A DNA stretch of 64,000 nucleotides from Holophagaceae bacterium (GTDB taxonomy: Bacteria > Acidobacteriota > Holophagae > Holophagales > Holophagaceae). The stretch lies in contig JADKKO010000004.1 of NCBI GenBank assembly GCA_016720465.1, positions 1,612,001-1,676,000 of the forward strand. The letters are read 5' to 3'. Both the position numbers and the translations under genes were made by a program. Under the pieces are notes generated by a model. The model made no database searches. It was not told the DNA's origin and saw only the letters and a list, made by a program, of their open reading frames with translations. Each line of letters opens with the position of its first letter. Positions within the stretch are counted from its first letter, which is position 1. This document shows, piece by piece, positions 31,381 through 39,282 of this stretch.

Positions 31381-32880
31381 ATGACCCCCACCGCGAGCAT
31401 GCAACTGGAAACGGCCGCCCATCCCGAGGCGCTGAAGCGCACGGTCATCGAACCCATCACCCGGGTGGAGGGCCACGGCAAGGTGACCCTGCTCATGGAT
31501 GAGCAGAACCACGTGAAGCAGGCCCGGCTCCACATCGTGGAGTTCCGCGGCTTCGAGAAGTTCATCCAGGGACGCCCCTACTGGGAGATCCCGGTCCTGG
31601 TCCAGCGCCTCTGCGGCATCTGCCCGGTGAGCCACCACCTGGCCTCCGCCAAGGCCGTGGACGCGCTGGTGGGCGCGCGCAAGCTCACGCCGACCGCCGA
31701 GAAGTTGCGCCGGCTGCTCCACTACGGGCAGACCCTCCAGAGCCACGCTTTGCATTTCTTCCACCTGGCGAGCCCCGATCTGCTCTTCGGATACGACGCG
31801 GACGTCGCCACGCGCAACATCATCGGCGTCATCCAGGCCCATCCGGGCATCGCCGTCCAGGGCGTGAAGCTCCGCAAGTACGGCCAGGAGGTCATCCGGG
31901 TCCTGTCCGGAAAGCGCGTGCACGGGGTCTTCGCGGTCCCCGGCGGCGTGAACAAGGGGCTCACCAAGGAGGACCGGGACTACCTGATGATGGATCTCGA
32001 GCAGGTCATCGAATGGTCGAAGGGAGCCGTGGACATCGCCCGCGGCCTCTACACCGGGAACCTGGAGGAGAATGCTTCTTTCGGAGCCTTCCGATCCAAC
32101 TTCCTGAGTCTGACGACCCCGGACGGGAGCTTCGAACTCTACGACGGCGGACTGCGGGCCACGGATGCCGACGGGGGGCGCATCTTCGACCACGTGGCGA
32201 CCGAACACTACCTGCGGCACATCCACGAGGAAGTGAAATCCTGGTCCTACATGAAGTTTCCTTTCATCGTGGCCCTGGGCAACGACGCCGGGTGGTACCG
32301 GGTGGGCCCGCTGGCCCGCATCAACAATGCGGAACGCATGCCGACCCCCATGGCCGAAGAGGAGCGGCGCCGCTTCGCGGCCCTGGGCGAGGGCGGACCG
32401 GTGCATGCCACCATGGCCTACCATTGGGCCCGCATGATCGAGATGCTCTATGCCGCCGAGGCCATCCGGGAGCTGCTCGAGGATCCGGACATCCTCGGCC
32501 GGGACTTGGTGACCCAGGGCGAACGGAGCCTGGAAGGCGTGGGCGTCATCGAGGCCCCGCGCGGCACCCTCTTCCACCACTACCAGATCGACGAGAACGA
32601 TGCCGTGGTCAAGGCCAACCTGATCGTCTCCACCACCAACAACAACACGGCCATGAACACGGCGGTGCGCGAGGTCGCGGCCCGCTACCTGGATGGCAAG
32701 GAACTCACCGAGGGGCTGCTCAACCACATCGAGGTGGCCATCCGCGCCTACGATCCCTGCCTCTCCTGCGCCACCCACGCCATCGGCAAGATGCCTTTGG
32801 CGGTGGAACTGCTGGATGCGGACGGATGCCTGGTGGATCGGCGGGTGAAGCACGCAGATGGCACCAGCGGGGACAGGTGA
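31381..32880 (+). CDS. hoxH: NAD-reducing hydrogenase large (catalytic) subunit HoxH
   Basis: 499 residues. Both nickel-ligand motifs: R-L-C-G-I-C-P-V-S-H near residue 75 and D-P-C-L-S-C-A-T-H-A near 458, plus R-V-E-G-H-G at the N-terminus. About 30 residues follow the last His, the part usually removed by a specific endopeptidase after Ni insertion. Soluble, bidirectional H2/NADH enzyme as part of HoxFUYH; no HoxE or membrane helix is visible. Confidence 0.97.
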   Translation: MTPTASMQLETAAHPEALKRTVIEPITRVEGHGKVTLLMDEQNHVKQARLHIVEFRGFEKFIQGRPYWEIPVLVQRLCGICPVSHHLASAKAVDALVGARKLTPTAEKLRRLLHYGQTLQSHALHFFHLASPDLLFGYDADVATRNIIGVIQAHPGIAVQGVKLRKYGQEVIRVLSGKRVHGVFAVPGGVNKGLTKEDRDYLMMDLEQVIEWSKGAVDIARGLYTGNLEENASFGAFRSNFLSLTTPDGSFELYDGGLRATDADGGRIFDHVATEHYLRHIHEEVKSWSYMKFPFIVALGNDAGWYRVGPLARINNAERMPTPMAEEERRRFAALGEGGPVHATMAYHWARMIEMLYAAEAIRELLEDPDILGRDLVTQGERSLEGVGVIEAPRGTLFHHYQIDENDAVVKANLIVSTTNNNTAMNTAVREVAARYLDGKELTEGLLNHIEVAIRAYDPCLSCATHAIGKMPLAVELLDADGCLVDRRVKHADGTSGDR

Positions 32881-33446
32881 ATCCCTCCCCGCATCCCCCG
32901 GTCCCGCCCCGCATCATCGTTCTGGGCTGCGGCAATCCCAGCCGGGGCGACGATGCCCTCGGTCCGCTGCTGGTGGAGCGGGTGGGGCATTGGATCCGAC
33001 TGCATCCGGACAAGCCCGTGGCGGCCGTGGAGGACTTCCAATTCCAGGTGGAGCACTGCCTGGACCTGGAAGACCGGGAGCTGGCGCTGTTCCTGGACGC
33101 GGCGGCCTCTGGGCCGGAGCCCTACGCCCTGGCGCGCCTCCAACCCTTGGCGGATGCCAGCTTCAGCACCCACGCCCTGACGCCCCAGGCGGTGCTGCAT
33201 GCCTATAGGGCCCTGGGCCACGGGGAGCCGCCGCCCTCCTTCCTCCTGGCGGTCCGGGGCCGTTCCTTCGAGCTGGGGGAGGACCTGAGCCCCGAGGCCC
33301 GCAGCAACCTCGAAGCGACCTGGGCCATGCTGGAACAGCTCCTGGAAACCGCAAGCCTGGACCATTGGGATCGGCTTTGCACGCCTTCAGCGCAGGGCCT
33401 TCTTCTGGGCCTGGATCAGCGTGTCGAGGGATTGCAGGAACCGTGA
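32877..33446 (+). CDS. hoxW: Hydrogenase maturation endopeptidase HoxW
   Basis: 189 residues. GTG start overlaps the hoxH stop (GTGA). N-terminal L-G-C-G-N-P-S-R-G-D-D-A-L-G-P carries the Ni-sensing acid; a later D-A-A-A-S-G and F-S-T-H-A-L match HycI/HoxW proteases, which cut the HoxH C-terminus. The last 20 or so codons overlap the convergent YaiI gene by 60 bases. No hyp maturation genes are in the window. Confidence 0.85.
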   Translation: MNPSPHPPVPPRIIVLGCGNPSRGDDALGPLLVERVGHWIRLHPDKPVAAVEDFQFQVEHCLDLEDRELALFLDAAASGPEPYALARLQPLADASFSTHALTPQAVLHAYRALGHGEPPPSFLLAVRGRSFELGEDLSPEARSNLEATWAMLEQLLETASLDHWDRLCTPSAQGLLLGLDQRVEGLQEP

Positions 33447-33845
33447 GCGGTCCCTGGCCTCGAAGGGCGCCGGCCCCCCGCCGGCCATGCCCATGTCCCG
33501 CAGTTGGGCCATGAGCTCCCGGGTGGCCAGGGCGTCGCCCATGGCGTCATCGGTGAACACCTTGCCCCGGGCATCCAGCACCCGCGCGCCCTTGGCGAGG
33601 CAGCGCGCGGCCAGGGGGAGGTCCGAGGTGACGGCGATATCGCGGGCCGTGACGCGCTCGGCGATCCAGTCATCAGCCACATCGAGTTGCCCGCCCCGCA
33701 CCACCACCATCTCGAAGAGCGGATCCCGGGGGATGCGCAAGCTGGAATTGGCCACCAGATGCACTTTCAGCCCGTAGCGCTTGGCAACGCGAAAAATTTC
33801 ATCCTTAACCGGACAGGCGTCGCCATCCACGTAGAGTTCGATCAC
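33387..33845 (-). CDS. yaiI: YaiI/YqxD family (UPF0178) protein
   Basis: 152 residues. Typical start V-I-E-L-Y-V-D-G-D-A-C-P-V, then V-A-N-S, G-D-L-x (here S-D-L-P-L-A) and D-D-A-M-G acidic residues, a NYN/PIN-like pattern of a possible nuclease, function unproven. GTG start overlaps the TGA of the upstream FMN reductase gene. Its 3' end overlaps convergent hoxW. Confidence 0.88.
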   Translation of the reverse strand: MIELYVDGDACPVKDEIFRVAKRYGLKVHLVANSSLRIPRDPLFEMVVVRGGQLDVADDWIAERVTARDIAVTSDLPLAARCLAKGARVLDARGKVFTDDAMGDALATRELMAQLRDMGMAGGGPAPFEARDRSRFLQSLDTLIQAQKKALR

Positions 33846-34399
33846 GACTGGCTCTCGCTCTGGGCGCGGGCCTCCACCGCGCGGGCCAAGCCATCCAGGA
33901 CTTCCCGCAGAGTCGCCGCCAGGGCCGGGTCCACGATGCCGCCATCGGACTTCACGCGGCTGCGGCCGAAGGGGATGGGCTGGGAAATCCCAGGAAGGAT
34001 GCGGGCCGACATGACCGCAAGGGTCTGGGTGAGCCAGGCCAGGGCCTTCTCGCCTCCGGTCGCCCCTGGCGAACTGCTGAGGGCCGCCACGGGCTTGTCC
34101 ACGAATTCCCCCGAAGCCACGGTCCATTCCAGGGCGTTCTTGAGAATGCCCGGCATGCCGTGGGCGTATTCAGGTGTGCAGATGAGAACGCCCTCCGCTC
34201 CACGGATCAGAGCCCGAAAGACCTGGACCGGCTCCGGCGCGTCCTCCGTTTCCAGGCCCGGATCGAAGGGCGGCAGTCCCGCCAGGCCTTCATAAATCGT
34301 GATGCGGAACCCGGACGGGGCGAGGGCCTGCGCCGCCCGGAGCAGGGCCGTGTTGGAGGATTCGGAGCGAAGGCTGCCGGAAATGGCGAGGATGTCCAT
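33842..34399 (-). CDS. NADPH-dependent FMN reductase (flavodoxin-like)
   Basis: 185 residues. M-D-I-L-A-I-S-G-S-L-R-S-E-S-S-N-T is the FMN phosphate loop; C-T-P-E-Y-A-H-G-M-P-G-I-L-K-N-A-L-E-W and S-S-P-G-A-T-G-G follow, as in ChrR/YieF-type quinone or chromate reductases. ATG at 34399 fits the fold; ATG at 34408 adds three residues. Coupled to yaiI. No ribosome site, but a -10-like TACGAT is seven bases upstream. Confidence 0.9.
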   Translation of the reverse strand: MDILAISGSLRSESSNTALLRAAQALAPSGFRITIYEGLAGLPPFDPGLETEDAPEPVQVFRALIRGAEGVLICTPEYAHGMPGILKNALEWTVASGEFVDKPVAALSSSPGATGGEKALAWLTQTLAVMSARILPGISQPIPFGRSRVKSDGGIVDPALAATLREVLDGLARAVEARAQSESQS

Positions 34400-34412
34400 G
34401 GAGGACATCGTA
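34399..34412 (-). promoter_or_regulatory. -10-like TACGAT seven bases before the FMN reductase gene
   Basis: On the minus strand TACGAT (34412-34407), GTCCTCC, ATG at 34399; the upstream bases are pyrimidine-rich. Candidate leaderless start. Confidence 0.4.
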
Positions 34413-34466
34413 GCGGAGGAAGCTGACTCGACCATGCACCTTCCCCGTGAGTGTTAACAGTCGCTC

Positions 34467-35132
34467 TCAGCCCTTTTTACGTGCCCAGATCTTCGCGAGG
34501 TAGGGCAGGGGATCGGGGAATTCGCAGGCGGTGCGGCCCGGATCGAAGGCCACCGGACCGATGCGGCGGATGGCTTCCTCGGCGGCCTTGCGCAAGGTGG
34601 CGTTGCGGCCGCCGATGCCGATCACCACGTACATCATCGTGCGCCGCGTCCAGTTTTCGGCCCGGTGGATGTCGGCTTCAATGCGCTTGAGATAGCGGAG
34701 CGATGCGGCCTCGTCGAGCGAAGCGCCATCTTTGGCGCAGTGCCCCACCAGGGACCAGCCAGCCCGCTGCAATTTTGGGTCCGCGAGCCAGGCTTCGCGG
34801 ATTTTCGCGGCCATGGGGGTTCGGCTGGCGAAGGCGGCCAGCGCCTCGGCGGTGGAGGAATCCTTCACTTCCGAAGCCCAGGCCTTCAGTTCCTTTTCGG
34901 TGATGGCGCCGGTATCGGCAATCATGCAGGCCAGCAGCCGCGCATCGTGGTTGCCGGTCTGCCACAGCTCGGAGGCCAGGGTGTGGTCCACCTTGATGCG
35001 CTTCTGGAGCTTGGCGAGATCGCCGAACTTCACGCCGAACAGGGGTTCAACGGCTCCATGGCGGCACCAGGTCTTCCGCGTCTGTTCGCTGCCGAGGTCT
35101 TCCAATTCCTGAATTGCATCATTCAAGTTCAT
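34467..35132 (-). CDS. AlkD-like DNA alkylation repair protein
   Basis: 221 residues, almost all helical HEAT-like repeats. Signature blocks: F-G-V-K-F-G-D-L-A-K-L, L-W-x-T-G-N-H-D-A-R-L-L-A-C-M-I, and W-T-R-R-T-M-M-Y-V-V-I-G-I-G. The family removes bulky or charged alkylated bases without base flipping. A Trp/Asp pair (W-x-T-G-N-H-D-A-R) matches the active-site region. ATG overlaps the stop of the upstream MDR gene. Confidence 0.8.
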   Translation of the reverse strand: MNLNDAIQELEDLGSEQTRKTWCRHGAVEPLFGVKFGDLAKLQKRIKVDHTLASELWQTGNHDARLLACMIADTGAITEKELKAWASEVKDSSTAEALAAFASRTPMAAKIREAWLADPKLQRAGWSLVGHCAKDGASLDEAASLRYLKRIEADIHRAENWTRRTMMYVVIGIGGRNATLRKAAEEAIRRIGPVAFDPGRTACEFPDPLPYLAKIWARKKG

Positions 35133-36154
35133 GGCGCCACCAAAGGTTGATTCCGATGATGAAGAGGACCTGTGCCAGGGGAATCCAATTCTTTCACTGT
35201 GATCACCACCTTCCCCTTGTGGTGTCCTTTCCCGAAATACCTCATGGCTTCGGTCACCTCGCTCAACCGGTAGGCTCCGTCGATCACCGGCACCACCTTC
35301 CCCGCTTCGAAAAGCTCATTCATGTAAGCCAGATCCTTGTTCTGCTTCAGGGCCACGAGGCGGATTTTCTTCTTGGTGGTGAGGGCGATCCAGGGCCCCA
35401 GCAGCAGCGCCTGGAAGAGCCGCGCCATGGAACCACCGACGGTGACATAGGTTCCCTGGGGGCTCAAGGCGCGGGCGCAATCCAGGATCGAGCGGCTGGT
35501 TTTCACATCGAGGATCAGGTCGTAGGCCTGTCCATTTTTCGTGAAATCCTGCCGGGTGTAATCGATGACATGGTCCGCGCCCAGGGAGCGCAGCAGCTCC
35601 AATTTCCCAGGGGCGTCCACGACGGTCACCTCGGCCCCGAACTGTCGGGCGATCTGGATGGCGAAGGTGCCCACACCCCCACCGGCGCCGTTGATCAGCA
35701 GCTTTTGTCCGGGCGCGAGCCGCCCCTTGTCGAGCAGGCCCTGCACCGCCAGCATGGCCGCCTGGGGGACCGCCGCCGCCTGCTCGAAGCTCATGCTCGG
35801 GGCCTTCAGGGCCAGATCCTTCTCGCGGGCGCAGACATACTCAGCGAAACCGCCCCAGCGGCCGCTGAGATCCCCAAACACCTCGTCGCCGGGCTTGAAC
35901 GCCCGCACCTGTTGGCCCACAGCCTCGACCCGCCCGGCGATGTCGGATCCCAGGATCTGTTTCTTCGGTTTCAGCAGGCCGAAGATCAGCCGGTTCACGA
36001 AGGAGGTCCCATCGAGGCCACCCAAATCCCAATCGTTGATGGATACCGCATGAATTTTGATCAGTACTTCATCATCCTTGGGGACAGGTTTATCAATCTC
36101 TTTCAATTCAAGCACATCCGGTGATCCGTATTTCGTGAACACGATGGCTTTCAT
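35129..36154 (-). CDS. NADPH:quinone reductase-like zinc-free MDR protein
   Basis: 341 residues. GroES-like fold with V-S-I-N-D-W-D, P-G-D-E-V-F-G-D, and nucleotide loop G-A-G-G-G-V-G-T-F-A-I-Q; no structural-Zn Cys quartet and no catalytic Zn ligands, so a quinone or enone reductase rather than an alcohol dehydrogenase. AGGGAAA precedes the ATG. Cotranscribed with the AlkD-like gene (one-codon overlap). Confidence 0.88.
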   Translation of the reverse strand: MKAIVFTKYGSPDVLELKEIDKPVPKDDEVLIKIHAVSINDWDLGGLDGTSFVNRLIFGLLKPKKQILGSDIAGRVEAVGQQVRAFKPGDEVFGDLSGRWGGFAEYVCAREKDLALKAPSMSFEQAAAVPQAAMLAVQGLLDKGRLAPGQKLLINGAGGGVGTFAIQIARQFGAEVTVVDAPGKLELLRSLGADHVIDYTRQDFTKNGQAYDLILDVKTSRSILDCARALSPQGTYVTVGGSMARLFQALLLGPWIALTTKKKIRLVALKQNKDLAYMNELFEAGKVVPVIDGAYRLSEVTEAMRYFGKGHHKGKVVITVKELDSPGTGPLHHRNQPLVAP

Positions 36155-36266
36155 GGAATTTCCCTGTGGGCACCGATGGGTATGGGTGGAATGGAAGGCC
36201 AGACGTTTGATGGATCACCCTGGGATTTCAGCCTCCGCAAGGTGAGCCAGCAGCGCGAGGAAATCG

Positions 36267-36719
36267 TCAGCTCCGGAGAGCTTTCTTCAACAGGCTGATC
36301 TGGCCGGAATGGTAGACGCAGTGGGACACCAGGCCATGGAGCATGAAACCGACGGTGTAATCCTTGCCCGCGACCTTTGCATCCAGGGAAGCGTCCGAAA
36401 AGCCGGAGACCACGGCCAAGAGCCGTCGATTGGAATCCTCGAATTTCGCCAGTGACGCAGGCCAATCAGCGGGCTCTGCGGGAAAATCTCCTTCCGGCGG
36501 TTCGCTCGCCATTTCGCCTTGCAAGCGAATGAAGAAGACTTCCTGCCATCCGGCAATGTGCAGAATAAGTTCCCGTATCGAATGAACGCCCGGAAAGGGT
36601 TTTGCTGTGGCTTCTTCAGCGCTTAGGTCGGACAGGATTTCTGCCAGTGAAAGGCCGTGCCAGGGATGGCCATGAGCCATCTCCTGGATTTCGTCAACCA
36701 GGTTCGCAAGTTCAGACAT
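36267..36719 (-). CDS. DinB-family protein
   Basis: 150 residues, four-helix bundle. Metal-site His in I-L-H-I-A-G-W and H-C-V-Y-H-S-G-Q. DinB/YfiT proteins bind divalent metal and often act as thiol-dependent transferases; substrate unknown here. GGAGTAAGG lies before the ATG. A second, different DinB gene is at 56.5 kb. Confidence 0.85.
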   Translation of the reverse strand: MSELANLVDEIQEMAHGHPWHGLSLAEILSDLSAEEATAKPFPGVHSIRELILHIAGWQEVFFIRLQGEMASEPPEGDFPAEPADWPASLAKFEDSNRRLLAVVSGFSDASLDAKVAGKDYTVGFMLHGLVSHCVYHSGQISLLKKALRS

Positions 36720-36816
36720 GTGATCACCTTACTCCGTGATTGTGGTGACTGTTTCAAGGTTGAATCGTGGGTTTCTCGGCGACGTTTTGGTGAGGTGGCC
36801 TGACGAACAAAGTTAA

Positions 36817-36878
36817 CCGGCCCAACCAAGGGCCGGAAATCTAAAGCATATTGGCGGGTAGCGCACGGTTGGGCCCAA
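36817..36878. repeat. Cluster of small dyads next to the AT-rich gene
   Basis: Perfect stem CCGGCCC-AACCAA-GGGCCGG (36817-36836), and 30 bases on TTGGGCCCAA (36869-36878). The outer GCCCAAC (36820-36826) and GTTGGGC (36868-36874) form a 7-base dyad 55 bases across. Lies just past the 3' end of the AT-rich gene. Confidence 0.4.
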
Positions 36879-36891
36879 GGCGAACAAGGGA

Positions 36892-37422
36892 TCAGTCATT
36901 GTGGTGCCCTGGCTGGATTAAATTCGCCTCAATCTCAAGAAACTCTTCTAGAGACTTATTTGAGATTGTCGGCAGTGTCTTCAACTTTCGTTTCTTCTTT
37001 TCAGTATGTTTGAGTTGCTTGGTTAGATGGTCAAGCTCCATCCAATAGGTGCCATCAGAATCGGCTTTGCGCTTCGATTTAATGTAATCCTGAGCGAGAG
37101 CAGCATAAGGTAACACCCAGGAACTGAATGAATTCCATACAAGTTCTTCGTTCACTGCTCCGCGATGGACAAGTAGCCCAAGGGTCTCGAAAAATCCAAG
37201 AATTTCATCCAGCTCCGCAGATTCCTCGCCATCTTTCAAAGCTTTCGCTGCCTTCATTCGAGTGTCTCTCATCATTGAAGAGTTGAACTGTCCTTCCAGC
37301 TTCAAAAGGAGATCAACTCCGAGAGCCAGGCGTGATAGCCGGACTTGATAACAAGTGATGGCAACAACAATCAGTGTGGCAAGCGCAGTGGCCCAGACAG
37401 CTGTTTCACTCGGGTTGACCAT
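36892..37422 (-). CDS. AT-rich orphan, single-TM protein of unknown function
   Basis: 176 residues. TM helix at about 8-25 (A-V-W-A-T-A-L-A-T-L-I-V-V-A), then a soluble helical domain with F-F-E-T-L-G-L-L-V-H-R-G-A-V, reminiscent of DUF4760 proteins, and a basic K-K-K-R-K-L-K stretch. Base composition is visibly AT-richer, with codons unlike its neighbours, suggesting transfer. Small dyads follow its stop. Confidence 0.7.
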   Translation of the reverse strand: MVNPSETAVWATALATLIVVAITCYQVRLSRLALGVDLLLKLEGQFNSSMMRDTRMKAAKALKDGEESAELDEILGFFETLGLLVHRGAVNEELVWNSFSSWVLPYAALAQDYIKSKRKADSDGTYWMELDHLTKQLKHTEKKKRKLKTLPTISNKSLEEFLEIEANLIQPGHHND

Positions 37423-37469
37423 TCAATACCTCATTACTGATGGAGATGCCGAACTATGAGATGGCCTTA

Positions 37470-38030
37470 CTACCTTGGCCACAGCCACCCAAACGTCCCG
37501 GCGGTCAGCAGCGCGTAAATGATCGCATCGGCCAGGTCCTTCAGGACGGCGCTCCAGGGGCGGCCCATCCAGATGGCGCCGGGGAGGGCGCCGAGGCCGT
37601 AGGCCATGAAGGTGGCGGTGCCGACGACGCGGAAGACGGTCAGGTAGTGCATTTTCTCCGGCAGGGTCACGTGGCCGATGTAGGCGGCGAAGAGGGAGAC
37701 CGCCACTGTGAACAGGAACCAGGAGATGAATGAGGGCCCCATCTTCGGCACCCCATTGGGCCGGAGGGTGAGGAAGCCCAGGGGGCCGTCCGTGTACTTC
37801 TGCTTCATCGCCTCGCCGCCCATCTCCTTCATGTCGGCGCAATAGGGCAGGACGTACTGGCCCGGCGCCGGGCTGGTCTTGCGGATGGCGTCCCGGACCT
37901 CGTCCTCGTTGGCCAGTTGGCGGTAGTCCGAGTTGTGGTACTTGAGCACCATGTGGATGATGCCGCTGGCGACGAACACGAAAACCGCCGAAAGCAGGAT
38001 GGGCAGCCAAAGGCTTGGGAGCGAGAGCAT
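37470..38030 (-). CDS. Integral membrane protein, unknown
   Basis: 186 residues. TM helices at about 8-28, 105-125, 131-151 and 164-184 with a soluble 75-residue loop after the first (Y-R-Q-L-A-N-E-D-E-V-R-D-A-I-R). GGAGG precedes the ATG. Small conserved unknown; transcribed away from rlmF. Confidence 0.65.
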   Translation of the reverse strand: MLSLPSLWLPILLSAVFVFVASGIIHMVLKYHNSDYRQLANEDEVRDAIRKTSPAPGQYVLPYCADMKEMGGEAMKQKYTDGPLGFLTLRPNGVPKMGPSFISWFLFTVAVSLFAAYIGHVTLPEKMHYLTVFRVVGTATFMAYGLGALPGAIWMGRPWSAVLKDLADAIIYALLTAGTFGWLWPR

Positions 38031-38214
38031 GGGACCTCCGGGAGTTGGATTTCGGATGGCGGGGGTTGGAAAGTGAGGCCCAGCTTAGCGCTGCGTCCTG
38101 CGGTGTCAAGCCCGATGGCCCCGCGCGGCCCCTGGGGCGGTGGTTTCCGAATGCTATCCTGGCCCTCAGGAGACGACTGGCCATGCAGCCGATGCCGATC
38201 ACTTTGGAGAGAAA

Positions 38215-38264
38215 GCAGCCACGAAGGGACACGAAGAAAAAACTTCGTGTGGCTTCGTGGCTGC
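38215..38264. repeat. Periodic inverted repeat, CACGAAGG type (element B)
   Basis: 22-base arms at 38215-38236 and 38243-38264, matching at 20 of 22, around a six-A loop. Each arm has two CACGAAG units about ten bases apart. It lies in a divergent intergenic region, so it is not a terminator. Confidence 0.85.
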
Positions 38265-38304
38265 ATTCACTTGACGGTCTCGGCCACGCCCCCGTCAAAG
38301 TCCC

Positions 38305-39282
38305 ATGAAGCCTAGATCGAAGGTGGTACCGGCGCCTGGGGACAAACCCGGACTTCATCCACGCAATCCCCACCGCCAGGGCTACGATTTCGGCCAGCTC
38401 ATGGCGAGCTGTCCTGAACTGCGGCCTTTCGTGGGGCCCAACGCCCATGGCGGCGAGTCCATCGATTTTGCGGATCCGGCCGCGGTAAAGATGCTAAATC
38501 GGGCGTTATTGAAGCATGTTCATGGAATCGCCCACTGGGACTTGCCACCCGGTTTCCTGTGTCCGCCGGTGCCGGGCCGGGCGGACTACCTGCACTACCT
38601 GGCGGACCTGCTGGCCGAAGGCCATGGCGGCGTGGTCCCCACGGGAGCGCGGGTGCGGGTGCTGGATATCGGCGTGGGCGCCAACCTCATTTATCCGCTG
38701 GTGGGCCAGGCCACCTTCGGCTGGCGGTTCCTGGGTTCCGATATCGATGCGAAGGCCCTGGCGGCGGGGCGGCGGATCCTGGCGGCGAATGGCCTTTCGC
38801 AGGCCATCGAATTGAGACAGCAGCAACCGCCGGCGATCTTCCGGGGCCTCCTGAAAGACGACGAAACCTTCGACCTGTCCCTGTGCAACCCGCCCTTCCA
38901 CGCTTCCCTGGAGGAAGCCCAGGCGGGGTCGCAGCGCAAATGGACGAACCTGGGCCGGGGCGGTGCCAGCACGGCCACGCCCGCCTTGAATTTCGGCGGG
39001 CAGGGCGGAGAACTCTGGTGCGTAGGCGGCGAGGCGGCCTTCCTGCGCCGCATGATCGAGGAGAGCGCGGCGATTCCCGAGCGCTGCCTGTGGTTCACCA
39101 GCCTGCTTTCCAAATCCTCCAATCTGCCGGGGATCCTGCGCGCCCTGAAATGGGCCCAGGTGCGAGCCCAGCGGGTCATCCCCATGGCCCAGGGCCAGAA
39201 GCGGAGCCGCATCGTGGCCTGGACTTACTTCTCCCCGGAAAGCCGGGAGGCCTGGGCGCGGGAGCGCTGGCGAACGCGCTAG
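38305..39282 (+). CDS. rlmF: 23S rRNA (adenine-1618-N6)-methyltransferase
   Basis: 325 residues. Family blocks: L-H-P-R-N-P-H-R-Q-G-Y-D-F, S-I-D-F-A-D-P-A-A-V-K-x-L-N, W-D-L-P-P-G-F-L-C-P-P-V-P-G-R-A-D-Y-L-H-Y, and the catalytic L-C-N-P-P-F-H-A-S. It methylates A1618 of 23S rRNA. No ribosome site is seen. Its last four bases overlap the convergent VCBS lipoprotein gene. Confidence 0.94.
   Translation: MKPRSKVVPAPGDKPGLHPRNPHRQGYDFGQLMASCPELRPFVGPNAHGGESIDFADPAAVKMLNRALLKHVHGIAHWDLPPGFLCPPVPGRADYLHYLADLLAEGHGGVVPTGARVRVLDIGVGANLIYPLVGQATFGWRFLGSDIDAKALAAGRRILAANGLSQAIELRQQQPPAIFRGLLKDDETFDLSLCNPPFHASLEEAQAGSQRKWTNLGRGGASTATPALNFGGQGGELWCVGGEAAFLRRMIEESAAIPERCLWFTSLLSKSSNLPGILRALKWAQVRAQRVIPMAQGQKRSRIVAWTYFSPESREAWARERWRTR

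Noticed and set aside
28116..32853. Long open frames antisense to the hydrogenase genes
   Set aside because: Up to 1035 codons without stops, but they mirror the codon bias of hoxFUYH; the sense strand holds all conserved motifs.
36820..36874. Possible integron attC site (GCCCAAC ... GTTGGGC, 55 bases)
   Set aside because: Outer boxes fit RYYYAAC/GTTRRRY, but the inner L boxes do not pair, no integrase is nearby, and a stronger competing hairpin uses the same bases. Kept only as a dyad cluster.
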